The notes: generated by a model from the letters alone, not told the origin. 64,000 nt of DNA from Paenibacillus dendritiformis (GCF_945605565.1 NZ_OX216966.1:919001-983000), one strand, 5' to 3'; shown: positions 34,654-43,140, counted from the first letter of the stretch. Numbers and translations are program-made.

Positions 34654-35145
34654 GTGGCTCTCATTTCACGGACAATAAAAATATCGGTGATGACAGCGGT
34701 TGCATTTTTCCTGTTCGCTTCAATGTCTCTTGCCAGTTGGGCGTTTGCTTTTGTCGTGAATGACGGGAAAATGTATGTCATTGCCGATGAAGCGGTAAAT
34801 TCAGGCCTGTTAGGCGAGGCCATTGGAGAAGTAACGACTTATTCCGATCGGGAGGGGACATATCGGGGCAATTTTTCTAATATTTTTCCTGAAGGGACAC
34901 TGTATTATGAAATCAAAGGGATAGACCCGAATGAAGCGATTGCCGTTGAAGATCAGCGGGAGAATCGGTTTGTAAAGGCGACGTACCGTGGAGAGTATGC
35001 GGGAAGCCAGGGAACGGGCATTTTTCAATCGTTTTTTACGAATCGGGACCCCGTGAAAGTGTCCCTTGCTTTGTTGATCACGCTGATTATCGTCGCGATC
35101 ATTCTTGTTTTGTATCAAAAGCAACGAAGAAGCGTCAGGAAATAA
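34654..35145 (+). CDS. Small membrane protein with two hydrophobic ends
   Basis: Up to 163 aa. Hydrophobic segments lie at about residues 10-33 and 137-155, with an extracytoplasmic beta-prone domain between (VNDGKMYVIADEAVNSG...), so probably a bitopic or signal-anchored protein. The start is awkward. The frame opens at a GTG at 34654 that lies inside the AAAGAGGTGG site, and a better spaced initiator would be an ATT nine nt later or the ATG at 34687. Followed closely by the 35177 gene. Function unknown. Confidence 0.55.
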   Translation: MALISRTIKISVMTAVAFFLFASMSLASWAFAFVVNDGKMYVIADEAVNSGLLGEAIGEVTTYSDREGTYRGNFSNIFPEGTLYYEIKGIDPNEAIAVEDQRENRFVKATYRGEYAGSQGTGIFQSFFTNRDPVKVSLALLITLIIVAIILVLYQKQRRSVRK

Positions 35146-35176
35146 GGCGAAGCATCGCAATAAAGAGGGCGGAACG

Positions 35177-35575
35177 ATGAACATTTATTTCGGCATCAAA
35201 TATGTTGATGATTTTTCCAACCGGCATGTCATTGAATCAATCCTCTCCGTGCTGGAGCAGCAACTTGGGCATCAGGCGAGTTGTATTGTCCGGGATGTGG
35301 AGGAATGGGGGCGTCGATCCTTTTCGCCTGCGGAGTTGATGCAGAAGACATTCGAAATCATGGATTCGTCGGATCTTATTCTTATTGAGTTCAGTGAAAA
35401 GGGAACAGGGTTAGGGATTGAGGCTGGGTATGGATATAGCAGAAAAAAACCAATCCTTGTCATTGCCCAAGAAGGCTCCGACATTTCCGCCACGCTTCAA
35501 GGAATCGCGGATCATATCCTCTTCTATCGGGATAGGAACGACTTGGAAATGAAATTGGCGGCAGCGCTGGAATAG
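35177..35575 (+). CDS. Nucleoside 2-deoxyribosyltransferase-like protein
   Basis: 132 aa from the ATG at 35177, with AGGGCGGAACG upstream; the longer frame overlaps the previous gene. MNIYFGIKYVDD at the start, DLILIEFSEKGTGLGIEAGYGYSRKKPILVIAQEGS in the middle and ADHILFYRD near the end match the nucleoside 2-deoxyribosyltransferase-like fold (GxxxEAGYxxA-type motif with the catalytic-type Glu). The reaction would be base exchange or N-glycoside cleavage of nucleotides. Seen next to a small membrane protein, 31 nt downstream of it. Confidence 0.65.
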   Translation: MNIYFGIKYVDDFSNRHVIESILSVLEQQLGHQASCIVRDVEEWGRRSFSPAELMQKTFEIMDSSDLILIEFSEKGTGLGIEAGYGYSRKKPILVIAQEGSDISATLQGIADHILFYRDRNDLEMKLAAALE

Positions 35576-35585
35576 AGGTGCTTTT

Positions 35586-35705
35586 ATGCGGAAGCGAATA
35601 GGCATTGTTGTAACTACCATCGATGCCGGCAAATACGAACCAATCAAGGACGGATTGACTGTCGAGTACCATGGCTTGATTCGGTATGAGTATACGAGGA
35701 TGTAA
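35586..35705 (+). CDS. 39-residue ORF behind the deoxyribosyltransferase-like gene
   Basis: Begins at an ATG 10 nt after the previous stop, with TAGAGGTG upstream. The product (MRKRIGIVVTTIDAGKYEPI...) has no domain I recognise and ends at TAA at 35703. It may be a real small protein of the operon or the N-terminal remnant of a longer gene. Confidence 0.4.
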   Translation: MRKRIGIVVTTIDAGKYEPIKDGLTVEYHGLIRYEYTRM

Positions 35706-35796
35706 ATCACGCCTTCAGCAGTGGATGGCTCCTAAGCCGGATCGGCCTTCGTGAAAAAACGCCTATGTCAGAAACCTTAGAATAGTGAGGGAAGCT

Positions 35797-36540
35797 ATGC
35801 CGTATACGCTTGCACATCCGTTGTATGCTGCGCCGTTGAAGCTGTTGCAGCCGAAGTACCTCAGTTTGACTGGCATTATTTTGGGGAGCATGGCTCCCGA
35901 TTTTGAATTTTTTATTGCGCTGGAGCCTTATCAGACGATCGGCCATTCGACGCTGGGCCTGTTCCTGTACGCCATCCCGTTAAGCTTGCTGTTGGCGGTG
36001 TTGTTCCATTACCTGATCAAAGATCCTTTGGCGCGTCATCTGCCGTCAATATGGGATCTGGACCGGAAAGCGCAGGGGCTTGCGCGGCCTTGGAGGGTGT
36101 CAGGCATTCGTGGCTGGACCGTGTTTTTGATCTCGGTCATTATCGGGTTCTACGCTCATGTGTTATTGGACGGTTTTACGCACGAGACAGGAATATTTGT
36201 GGGCCTCTATCCATTGCTACAACAACATATTATGGGCACGCCGGTGTACAAACTCCTTCAGTATGGGCTGTCTATCATAGGTCTGCTCGTGGAGGGGATA
36301 ATTCTGGTTCTGCTGCTCAGCAAGGCCCGGTGCGGGTTCGGGTTTGTTCGAGTCAAGAGAAGCGCCAAGGTTCAATACTGGGCGGTCGCATGTGGTACGG
36401 CAATCGCGGTCGCCGGAATCAAGCTCTTCTCCGCATCGAGTACGAACTACATCGGCATCATCGCCGTCGCCCCGATCTCGGGCTTCTTCCTGGGACTTAT
36501 TGCAGCCAGCGCATTAAGCAGGATGAAGGTGATTTCTTAG
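35797..36540 (+). CDS. DUF4184-family membrane protein
   Basis: 247 aa from the ATG at 35797, with GTGAGGGA upstream. It starts MPYTLAHPLYAAPLK, the typical opening of DUF4184, followed by GSMAPDFEFFI and then about six hydrophobic segments with GFYAHVLLDGFTHETG in the middle. His and Asp residues in these motifs recall metal-dependent membrane hydrolases, but no activity is known to me. A TATAAT box at 36591 after this gene marks the next promoter. Confidence 0.85.
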   Translation: MPYTLAHPLYAAPLKLLQPKYLSLTGIILGSMAPDFEFFIALEPYQTIGHSTLGLFLYAIPLSLLLAVLFHYLIKDPLARHLPSIWDLDRKAQGLARPWRVSGIRGWTVFLISVIIGFYAHVLLDGFTHETGIFVGLYPLLQQHIMGTPVYKLLQYGLSIIGLLVEGIILVLLLSKARCGFGFVRVKRSAKVQYWAVACGTAIAVAGIKLFSASSTNYIGIIAVAPISGFFLGLIAASALSRMKVIS

Positions 36541-36616
36541 AAGCTGACGTACTCACGATATCACGAGTCTAATGTTCCCATTTATTCCGCTATAATCGTA
36601 GGGCAGGAGGCCGTTT

Positions 36617-37171
36617 ATGAATACAGAACAGGGCAGGGACGAGTTGCGCTCATTTATGATCCGGTTGCTTCGACATACGCCTCACGACTACGGGATCACC
36701 CTGGATGAGCAGGGGTATTGCAGTCTGGCGGAATTGCTCGCCGCCGTGCGGAAAGAGCCGCAATGGGCGGACCTCGGGATCGTCGATATCGCACAAGCCG
36801 CTGGCGACTGCCGCCACCGGCGTTATGAAATATCGGGAGGCCGGATCAGGGCGAAGTATGGACACAGTGTCCAGCGGTTGAAGTACGAAGAAGCTCGTCC
36901 TCCCCGTATTCTCTACCATGGCACTTACAAGAGCGTCCTCGAGAAACTCCTGGCAGAAGGTGTGAAGCCCGTCAGAAGACCGTATGTCTATTTGACGGAA
37001 TCGCCTGACCTGGCCGCCGACGTAGGGAACAGGCAGGGCGAGGCCGTCATCGTTGAAGTGGAGGCGGCAAGGGCCGGCTCGGAGGGCGTGAAATTCTATC
37101 TTGCCCCGAACGAGATCTGGCTGTCCGATTACATTCCGCCACAATATATGTCATTGTTCAGAGACTGTTAA
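36617..37171 (+). CDS. kptA: RNA 2'-phosphotransferase (Tpt1/KptA family)
   Basis: 184 aa with GGAGG upstream. Conserved family residues are visible: RLLRHTPHDYG at the start, GGRIRAKYGHSVQ, PPRILYHGTYKSVLEKLLAEGVKP, YVYLTESPDLAADVGNRQG and the IWLSDYIPPQYM ending. Known chemistry is transfer of a 2'-phosphate from RNA to NAD, yielding ADP-ribose 1'',2''-cyclic phosphate. In bacteria the RNA substrate is unclear because their tRNA splicing differs. A TATAAT box 20 nt upstream suggests its own promoter. No ligase gene lies nearby. Confidence 0.92.
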   Translation: MNTEQGRDELRSFMIRLLRHTPHDYGITLDEQGYCSLAELLAAVRKEPQWADLGIVDIAQAAGDCRHRRYEISGGRIRAKYGHSVQRLKYEEARPPRILYHGTYKSVLEKLLAEGVKPVRRPYVYLTESPDLAADVGNRQGEAVIVEVEAARAGSEGVKFYLAPNEIWLSDYIPPQYMSLFRDC

Positions 37172-37185
37172 GGAGGATAACCAGC

Positions 37186-37674
37186 GTGGAAATAACGAGC
37201 AAGCTGCCGAATATGGAGCCGGTAGTCGTACGGCATGAAGAACTAAAGCTGATAGGAATTCCGTGCATCAGCCTGCACGATATGGGCAGCAAATACCGTC
37301 ATGCCAAGGAGGGCCTGCTATCCTCAACGAAGCATTTCCCCCATGTGGTGAATCCGCGAGTGCATTACGGGATATGGCCGAATGCCGATTCTCAGGGAGA
37401 TCCGGACCGCCACGCGTACATTCTCTGCGTTGAAGTCAACGGCTTCGAAGGGATACCGGAATGGTATGTGCGGGTAACCATGCCTGCGCAGCAATGCGTT
37501 GTCGTGGCCAATGAGCAGGGGGATTTCGATGCGGCCAGCTCCAGGGTCGATGCGTATGTCGCGGAGCATCAGTTCGACGTGAGCGCGGCAGGCAGGGACT
37601 ATATCATTTGCGAGAGATACAGCTATGACGGCGAAGGCTTCGCCCGGTATTCGTTGCCGATTATTTCGACTTAA
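37186..37674 (+). CDS. GyrI-like small-molecule-binding domain protein
   Basis: 162 aa from a GTG with AAGGAGG eight nt upstream. A single GyrI/Rob-like effector-binding fold: VVVRHEELKLIGIPC, HYGIWPN, YILCVEVNGFEGIPEWYVRVTMPAQQCVVVANE and the closing YIICERYS. The family binds hydrophobic or cationic compounds; stand-alone members act as sequestrants or as regulators' partners. It follows kptA by 14 nt and precedes the GrpB-family gene by 41 nt. Confidence 0.8.
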   Translation: MEITSKLPNMEPVVVRHEELKLIGIPCISLHDMGSKYRHAKEGLLSSTKHFPHVVNPRVHYGIWPNADSQGDPDRHAYILCVEVNGFEGIPEWYVRVTMPAQQCVVVANEQGDFDAASSRVDAYVAEHQFDVSAAGRDYIICERYSYDGEGFARYSLPIIST

Positions 37675-37715
37675 GGGCAGCAAGAGAACAGGCACAATAG
37701 GAAAAAGGAGTCATT

Positions 37716-38261
37716 ATGAACGAGTACAGCATGGTCGTCGCGCATGATCCCGGGTGGAGTGAAGAATTCAAGGAGATTGGCACACGGATACGTGATGCTT
37801 TGCAGGATGCCGCTCTCCGTATCGATCATATCGGCTCCACGGCGGTTCCTGGACTGGATGCCAAGCCGATTATTGATATTCAAATATCGGTTCGTTCCTT
37901 TGAGCCGCTTGCTTCATACCGGGATCCTTTGCAGGCTATCGGTTATCTGCATCAGGCCGGCAATCCGGAACTGACGAAGCGCTACTTCAGAGAAGGGCCC
38001 GGCATGAGAAGAACTCATATCCATGTAAGGGAGGCCGGGAGCTTCGCCGAGCAGTTCGCGCTGTTGTTCCGTGATTATTTGCGGGTGCATCCGGAAGAGG
38101 CGGCCCGCTATGGAGCGGAGAAGCGCCAGTTGGCCTATTTGCTGAAGCAGGACAGAACACGTTACGTCGAAGCGAAGGAGCCCTGCATATGGGAGATGAT
38201 GAGAAGGGCGAGCCAATGGAGCCAGGATACAGGATGGAGGCCGGGCAAGCCGGATGCATGA
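37716..38261 (+). CDS. GrpB/UPF0157-family protein
   Basis: 181 aa with AAAAAGGAG upstream. It carries VVAHDPGWSEEFKEI, RIDHIGSTAVPGLDAKPIIDIQIS and TKRYFREGPGMRRTHIHV, the full GrpB family pattern of a nucleotidyltransferase-like fold. The HIGSTxxxGLxAKPIID segment supplies the metal-binding type acid residues. Some members occur near CoaE-like enzymes, but the reaction is uncertain. It is last in the kptA-led cluster, which ends at the TTGTTT/TACAAT promoter at 38297. Confidence 0.88.
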   Translation: MNEYSMVVAHDPGWSEEFKEIGTRIRDALQDAALRIDHIGSTAVPGLDAKPIIDIQISVRSFEPLASYRDPLQAIGYLHQAGNPELTKRYFREGPGMRRTHIHVREAGSFAEQFALLFRDYLRVHPEEAARYGAEKRQLAYLLKQDRTRYVEAKEPCIWEMMRRASQWSQDTGWRPGKPDA

Positions 38262-38296
38262 AAGGATAAAATGATAGCCCAATCTAAAGCGAACAC

Positions 38297-38325
38297 TTGT
38301 TTGCATATTCATTTTGAAGTACAAT
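38297..38325 (+). promoter_or_regulatory. Sigma-A-type promoter upstream of the VOC gene
   Basis: TTGTTT and TACAAT separated by exactly 17 nt, giving a start near 38332. The transcript would begin with a 110-nt leader that holds the hairpin at 38374. Confidence 0.55.
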
Positions 38326-38373
38326 GAGTATACAAAAATATCAAGCTACCGCTGTTCTGTTGAAACAGGAGAA

Positions 38374-38410
38374 GACCCACCCTAAGCCAAGCGCCGGAAG
38401 GTGGGTTTTG
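38374..38410 (+). terminator. Terminator-like hairpin in the VOC leader
   Basis: ACCCACC and GGTGGG arms around a 19-nt loop, with TTTTGTGTT after. It lies between a promoter (38297) and the VOC gene at 38442, so it may be an attenuator rather than the end of the GrpB gene. Confidence 0.45.
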
Positions 38411-38441
38411 TGTTAGTGCGGTAGAAGAGCAGGAGGCCTAC

Positions 38442-38828
38442 ATGCTGCATCATGTCGAGTTTAACGTATCGGATTTGGAACGGTCCATCGCCTTTTGGGG
38501 ATGGCTGTTCAAGGAGTTGGGATATGAGGAATTCCAGAGATGGCCGGAAGGCATCAGCTGGAAGCAGGGAGACACCTATCTTGTCTTCGTACAGACGGAG
38601 GCCCGATTTCTTGATCATCCATACCATCGCAAGCGCACCGGCCTGAACCATATCGCTTTCCATGCGGAATCGAAGGCGCGAGTTGACGAACTGCGCAGCA
38701 TGCTGGAGGAGAGAGGCGTTCCCATGCTGTATGCGGACAGATATCCGTATGCCGGGGGCAGCGGTCATTATGCCGTGTTTTTTGAGGATCCGGACCGGAT
38801 GAAGGTGGAGATCGTCGCTCGCCAGTAG
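38442..38828 (+). CDS. VOC-family (glyoxalase/dioxygenase-like) protein
   Basis: 128 aa with GGAGG upstream. Two beta-alpha-beta-beta-beta modules are visible: HHVEFNVSDLERSIAFWGWLFKELGY, then NHIAFHAESKARVDELRSML and YAVFFEDPDRMKVEIVA. Metal-ligand-type residues are His in HHVEF and NHIAF and Glu in VEIVA. The substrate is unknown; the family includes resistance proteins and lyases. It is followed 60 nt later by an unrelated small ORF. Confidence 0.88.
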   Translation: MLHHVEFNVSDLERSIAFWGWLFKELGYEEFQRWPEGISWKQGDTYLVFVQTEARFLDHPYHRKRTGLNHIAFHAESKARVDELRSMLEERGVPMLYADRYPYAGGSGHYAVFFEDPDRMKVEIVARQ

Positions 38829-38888
38829 CATGGTACATACATGGTACATAGACCCGGTTGCCAATCCATCCTGGAGAAGGTGAGAAAA

Positions 38889-39143
38889 ATGGGGGATAAT
38901 CGAGCACGCATTGAGGAGACGAAGAGCATACTGCGGCGAATGATATCGAAGGACATTGCCATTCATACGGGGTGCCATCTGCTGTCTGGCATGTACCATC
39001 GAGGGGCTCATTGGGTATGGTACGATTTTGCCGAGTACTGCTCCTTGCTGCAGGATGTGCCGCTTCCGCCTGAATATCCGCAATGGAATCAATCCGCGTT
39101 GGGCGAGAGGCTGGCGAAGCTGGAGGAGAAAGGATCTGAATGA
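38889..39143 (+). CDS. Small uncharacterised protein
   Basis: 84 aa from the ATG at 38889, with GGAGAAGGTGAG upstream; the longer open frame lacks a site. The product is mostly helical with a short His/Trp-rich middle (HTGCHLLSGMYHRGAHWVWYDFAEY). I do not recognise it. Its RBS is good and the codon pattern fits the neighbours, so it is probably expressed. Confidence 0.5.
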   Translation: MGDNRARIEETKSILRRMISKDIAIHTGCHLLSGMYHRGAHWVWYDFAEYCSLLQDVPLPPEYPQWNQSALGERLAKLEEKGSE

Positions 39144-39279
39144 GATGTTTATACAACTTTAACCCTCTTGGTTCGCTTCTGTGCTACGATGAAGCTGATC
39201 AACATACACAATTATACAAAAATGTGTAAATCGGATGGCTGTATGCGCATGGCGATGCGGCTCGTAAGAGGAGGCGAAT

Positions 39280-39915
39280 ATGAATCCGGTCTATGCAGAT
39301 CTAAGGGTTGAAGCGTTGTCGGGCGATTTACGTGAAGATGTTTATTGTTTTTTGGTCAGGAACCAGTGTCCCGGGACGGCGGAGCATTGCATGAAGGTAG
39401 GGGAAGAAGCGCGCCGTCTTGCGGTGCGATTCGGCCTCGATTCGCAGGCAGCGGAATACGCCGGTTATCTCCATGATATTAGCGCGGTCTATCCCAATAA
39501 TGTCAGAGTGCGTGTATCGCGTGCCCTTGGCATTGAAGTGCTGCCGGAAGAAGAGGCCTTCCCGATGATTGTTCATCAGAAGCTCTCCAGACAGATGGCC
39601 CGGGATCTGTTCCAGGTCTCCGAACAAGACATATTGGATGCCGTTGGCTGCCATACGACGCTCCGCAAGCAGGCCACGATGATAGACAAGGTGTTGTTCG
39701 TTGCAGATAAGATCGAATGGGATCAGGAAGGAACTCCTCCCTATTTGGAGCAAGTGGAGGAGGCGCTTGAGACCTCTCTGGAACATGCTTCCTATGCATA
39801 TGTCAACTACTTGTGGCAGCGGCGGGACACGCTGAAGGTGCTCCATCCTTGGCTGCGCGATGCTTATCATGATCTGGCTGGCATTACGAAGGACGAAGCG
39901 ATGTACGGCCGTTAA
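39280..39915 (+). CDS. HD-domain phosphohydrolase, YqeK-like
   Basis: 211 aa, GAGGAGG upstream. HD metal motifs: AEHCMKV (His), YLHDIS (His-Asp), VHQKLSRQMA (His) and ADKIEWD (Asp). The order and the residue spacing match the YqeK class of HD hydrolases. Such enzymes cleave nucleoside phosphates or Ap4A-like compounds; YqeK in B. subtilis hydrolyses Ap4A and links to NAD metabolism. The gene is isolated here from nadD or rsfS, so it is probably a paralogue. Confidence 0.75.
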   Translation: MNPVYADLRVEALSGDLREDVYCFLVRNQCPGTAEHCMKVGEEARRLAVRFGLDSQAAEYAGYLHDISAVYPNNVRVRVSRALGIEVLPEEEAFPMIVHQKLSRQMARDLFQVSEQDILDAVGCHTTLRKQATMIDKVLFVADKIEWDQEGTPPYLEQVEEALETSLEHASYAYVNYLWQRRDTLKVLHPWLRDAYHDLAGITKDEAMYGR

Positions 39916-40069
39916 TATGATTTCGATGATCCGATCGATTCGGGAATCGGATGAGGTGAATGCTGCCTGGTATCCGGATACCGGTATCTTGTCCACCTCA
40001 AACCGAGGGAGCGGCGCCTGGCAATGTCGATCACGGCAGAGAACTGTTTAAGCGACGGAGGAACGGCCA

Positions 40070-41008
40070 ATGGAACAGCAAGTAATCAGCTTTCTCAATG
40101 AGAACTATCCGCTTCACATACATACGGCAAAGGCGGTAACCAATGAAATGTACCGCTGCATAGACGATCAAGGAACATATTACGCCCGCGTAACCAACTA
40201 TAAACCGTATGAGGAGCAGCTTGAAGAAGTATCCTGGACGAACGCGTTATACCGGGAGGGTGTCGGCGTGGCGCCGGCCATCCCCTCCTGCCGCGGCCAG
40301 ATCGTCGAACTCATGCCTCCGAAGGACATTATCGTTGTCGTATATAAGGCAGCTCCGGGCATTCACCTGCCCCGTGCGGAGTGGAATGCGGACGTGCTGG
40401 CCGAATTGGGCAGGCAGATCGGCAGAATGCACCGGATTACGCAGAGTTATGAGGCGAATCATCGGCTTCACCATCTGGGGCACTGGCATGATCAAGAAGA
40501 GTACAACTTCGCGCAATACATCCCTGCAGAGGAGACGGCGATCCGGGCGATTGCGGCCAACGTGCTGGCCGAGGTGAAGAAGCTTCCTCGGGAACGTGCG
40601 ACGTATGGGTTGATTCATGGCGATTTGTGGCTGGAAAATATCCTCGTTGTCCGCGGTTCCTCGCTTACGATGATTGACTTTCAAGATTGCGAGAAGCACT
40701 ACTATATGTATGACCTGGCCGTCCCTCTCTACTCGGCCCTGGAATTTTCGTTCGCGGGGGCGGGGAACATCCGGGACTATGGGCGCTCCATTGCGAACGC
40801 TCTGATAGAGGGGTATCAGGAGGAGCATACGCTGAATCCGGAGATGCTGAAGCAGCTGCCGTTGTTCTTGAAATTGAAAGAGATATTCGAGTACAACCTC
40901 ATGCATATGTACTGGGATCGGGAGCGCTTGAGCGAAGAGCAGATCCGCATCATGAATCTGTACCGCCTTCGGATCGAGCATCACGTCCAGTTGCTCGAAT
41001 GGGACTAA
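40070..41008 (+). CDS. Phosphotransferase (aminoglycoside-kinase-like fold)
   Basis: 312 aa with ACGGAGGAA upstream. The kinase-like catalytic loop HGDLWLENIL is near residue 185, followed by the metal-binding IDFQDCEKHYYMYDLA. The N-lobe begins at VISFLNENYPL. Enzymes of this fold phosphorylate aminoglycosides, homoserine, choline or other small alcohols, and sequence alone does not tell. It lies near other single-domain enzymes without a clear pathway. The next gene's hydrolase remnant starts 48 nt downstream. Confidence 0.85.
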   Translation: MEQQVISFLNENYPLHIHTAKAVTNEMYRCIDDQGTYYARVTNYKPYEEQLEEVSWTNALYREGVGVAPAIPSCRGQIVELMPPKDIIVVVYKAAPGIHLPRAEWNADVLAELGRQIGRMHRITQSYEANHRLHHLGHWHDQEEYNFAQYIPAEETAIRAIAANVLAEVKKLPRERATYGLIHGDLWLENILVVRGSSLTMIDFQDCEKHYYMYDLAVPLYSALEFSFAGAGNIRDYGRSIANALIEGYQEEHTLNPEMLKQLPLFLKLKEIFEYNLMHMYWDRERLSEEQIRIMNLYRLRIEHHVQLLEWD

Positions 41009-41056
41009 CATGAGAATCCAAAAGCATCCGAGTGAGCGGTGCATAGGAGGCGGCGG

Positions 41057-41449
41057 ATGAATCTGTATTTTTGGGAGCTCGGCGTCAAAGACGCGCCCTT
41101 GCTCGTATTGCTGCATGGGGGCGGCGTGAGCGGATGGATGTGGGAGAAGCAGGCGGAATACTTCAAGGGACGTGGCGGGAGAGAAGGAGAGGGGGGGGAT
41201 GAAGGATCCGCTGCCTTCATCGCCTGCAGTCATCCCGGTGCAGAAGGCTATCTCGTTCCTGCCGCGGGGCCTGATCTCCCCCTTAGGGAATCCCTGACCT
41301 TCCATCAAGCCCTGGAAGCTTGGATGTCAGGCGGCGAGCTTCCCCCGGGAATTTCGGATACATTAGGACAGCAGCATCAACTCGTCAGGGGACGCGGTTC
41401 AAAGGCTTCGAGCGTTCGCATGAACAGTCTGAATGATTGGGGGATGAAC
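41057..41449 (+). pseudogene. Alpha/beta-hydrolase remnant
   Basis: The ATG at 41057 sits behind AGGAGGCGG. It opens with LYFWELGVKDAPLLVLLHGGGVSGWMWEKQ, the strand and oxyanion region of an alpha/beta hydrolase. After about 40 residues it jumps to HPGAEGYLVPAAGPDLPLRESLTFHQALEAWMSGGELPPG, which looks like the C-terminal cap and catalytic-His segment. The nucleophile elbow and most of the core are missing, so a large internal deletion occurred. The frame then runs on without a stop into the membrane-protein gene. Confidence 0.65.
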
Positions 41450-42016
41450 ATGGGGGCGAATGAGGTGAATGATTCCCATTCCGAGGCTGGTGCATTTCAG
41501 GCCCGCCGCCGGTATTTTGTCATCGTGCTGGTCCTCTTCTTTATCGTGACTCTGATTGGGGTGGGGCTGGTCGATATGTTCACTTTCCGGGTACGACCGG
41601 GCGGAGACATGTCCGGGAACGGGAATCCGGCGCTGTTGATTCTGTTCCCCCTTGTTCCGCTGTATGCGGTCCTGCTGGCGATGCTCGGAGTCGCTTCGCA
41701 CCGGTTCTTCGCGCGCGGGCTCCGTCGGGGTGACAAGCCAGCCCTTATCTTGCTACTGCTTACCCTTCTCGGCGTTGGGCTTGTTGTGATGGAGTGGCTG
41801 TATATGAAGCAGTTCATCGGCAATCTGGGCGGTCCCCCGGATAATCCCCGTTCGGCTATTTTCCGTTGGGGATGGTGGAATCCATATACGAATACGGCGT
41901 ACATTAATGTTTTTACGTATACGTTCGGAATCGACCTGGCGATGATTGTCGGATATGCGGCCGCATGGATTGCTGATGCGATCAGGAGGAAGAAGGGGCA
42001 GCCGCATAAGGCGTGA
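41450..42016 (+). CDS. Four-helix membrane protein
   Basis: 188 aa from the ATG at 41450 inside the frame that begins in the hydrolase remnant, with TGGGGGATG upstream. Four hydrophobic segments are near residues 22-45, 60-86, 98-120 and 160-182, with an Arg/Lys-rich C-terminus (RRKKGQPHKA). It resembles a small integral membrane protein without a known signature. It may be translated on its own or as a fusion with the remnant. Confidence 0.55.
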   Translation: MGANEVNDSHSEAGAFQARRRYFVIVLVLFFIVTLIGVGLVDMFTFRVRPGGDMSGNGNPALLILFPLVPLYAVLLAMLGVASHRFFARGLRRGDKPALILLLLTLLGVGLVVMEWLYMKQFIGNLGGPPDNPRSAIFRWGWWNPYTNTAYINVFTYTFGIDLAMIVGYAAAWIADAIRRKKGQPHKA

Positions 42017-42087
42017 AAGAGGCGGATGCGAGGAATTCCAGGCCGGAGATGTCCATTAGAGATGTATCGCACGGAGGTTAGGCTAGG

Positions 42088-42477
42088 ATGAAGCATGTGC
42101 TCGTCATTGGCGGTTCCGGCAAGCGAGATCGTCCGCCGGGCTCCGGTCGAGATGGAGGTTGCCTGGGTGCATCGGCAAGCGGCACCGCGGGCGATGCAGC
42201 TCGTGATGAACAAGCTGGACGGACAATTGATATCGCGGTGGAGACTTTTTCACATTCTCGGGGGCAGTGCAAATTTGGTTGAAGTGGAAAATGCTATGGA
42301 CTTTTCTCCGAAATGCGAGTACCATCAAGTTCAACTTGGATTTGTAGTCGAGCAGTCCCGTACCCGCTGTTGACCCATTCCGAGATTGCCGGAGGCGTTA
42401 TCGAGGCGATGATGCGGAATCAGGCCGTCTATACTGCGGGGACGACGCACCCGCCCGGGCTCAGGCCAAGTACGTAA
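42088..42477 (+). pseudogene. Short-chain-dehydrogenase remnant
   Basis: ATG at 42088 behind ACGGAGG, then MKHVLVIGGSG, the start of a Rossmann SDR, cut off at residue 11. The next frame carries MEVAWVHRQAAPRAMQLV and the RLFHILGGSANL and YHQVQLGFVVEQS segments. After a one-base deletion near 42370 the third frame gives LLTHSEIAGGVIEAMMRNQ to a stop at 42475. So about 100 residues are gone and at least two frame changes are present. Confidence 0.65.
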
Positions 42478-42501
42478 CCTTGGACAGAAAGGATGATCCG
42501 A

Positions 42502-43047
42502 ATGCCGCATATCGCAGGAGAGCGCATAATTTTAAGAGAGTATCAAATGGAAGATTTGCCGTATATGCGGGAGTGGGTCAACGACCCTGAGATTACGGAT
42601 ACGTTGAGCGATATCTTCACCTATCCGCAGACGCTTCATGACACGGAGTCCTTTCTGAAAATGATGATCGAGGGAAACAGCCGCAGCAAAGGCTTCATTA
42701 TAGCCGACAGAGATTCACTGGACTACATCGGACAGATCGATCTGCATCGGCTCGATTGGAAAAACCGCTGCGCTGTCCTGGGCATCGTCATTGGCCGCAA
42801 GTCGCATCTTGGCAAAGGGTATGGCAAGGAAGCGATCGCCTTGATCAAACGGTTCGCCTTCGACACGCTGAATCTGAACCGGCTGGAGCTGGAAGTGTTC
42901 GAATTCAATGAGCGCGGTCATCGCTGCTATCTGGGCAGCGGCTTCAAGGAAGAAGGCCGGCTGCGGCAGAAGCTGTACCGCGAAGGCAAGTATTGGGACA
43001 TTATTCAGATGAGCATTCTGCAGAGCGAGTATGTAAACGAGGCTTGA
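42502..43047 (+). CDS. GNAT-family acetyltransferase, RimJ/RimL-like
   Basis: 181 aa from the ATG at 42502, with AAAGGATG upstream; an ATG at 42493 is in frame but overlaps the site. GNAT core: HIAGERIILREYQMEDLPYMREWVNDPEI at the start, GIVIGRKSHLGKGYGKEAI as the acetyl-CoA loop (R/Q-x-x-G-x-G type), then NLNRLELEVFEFNERGHRCYLGSGFKEEG. It probably acetylates an amine, either ribosomal protein or antibiotic. It follows the SDR remnant by 24 nt. Confidence 0.88.
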   Translation: MPHIAGERIILREYQMEDLPYMREWVNDPEITDTLSDIFTYPQTLHDTESFLKMMIEGNSRSKGFIIADRDSLDYIGQIDLHRLDWKNRCAVLGIVIGRKSHLGKGYGKEAIALIKRFAFDTLNLNRLELEVFEFNERGHRCYLGSGFKEEGRLRQKLYREGKYWDIIQMSILQSEYVNEA

Positions 43048-43140
43048 CCGATTTCAGCTAATTTTAAAAAGGGAAAACCATTTTGCTTCGCCGGTAATCT
43101 AACAGAGGCGATGGTTTTGCCTCTTGCGGAGGATAGAGGG

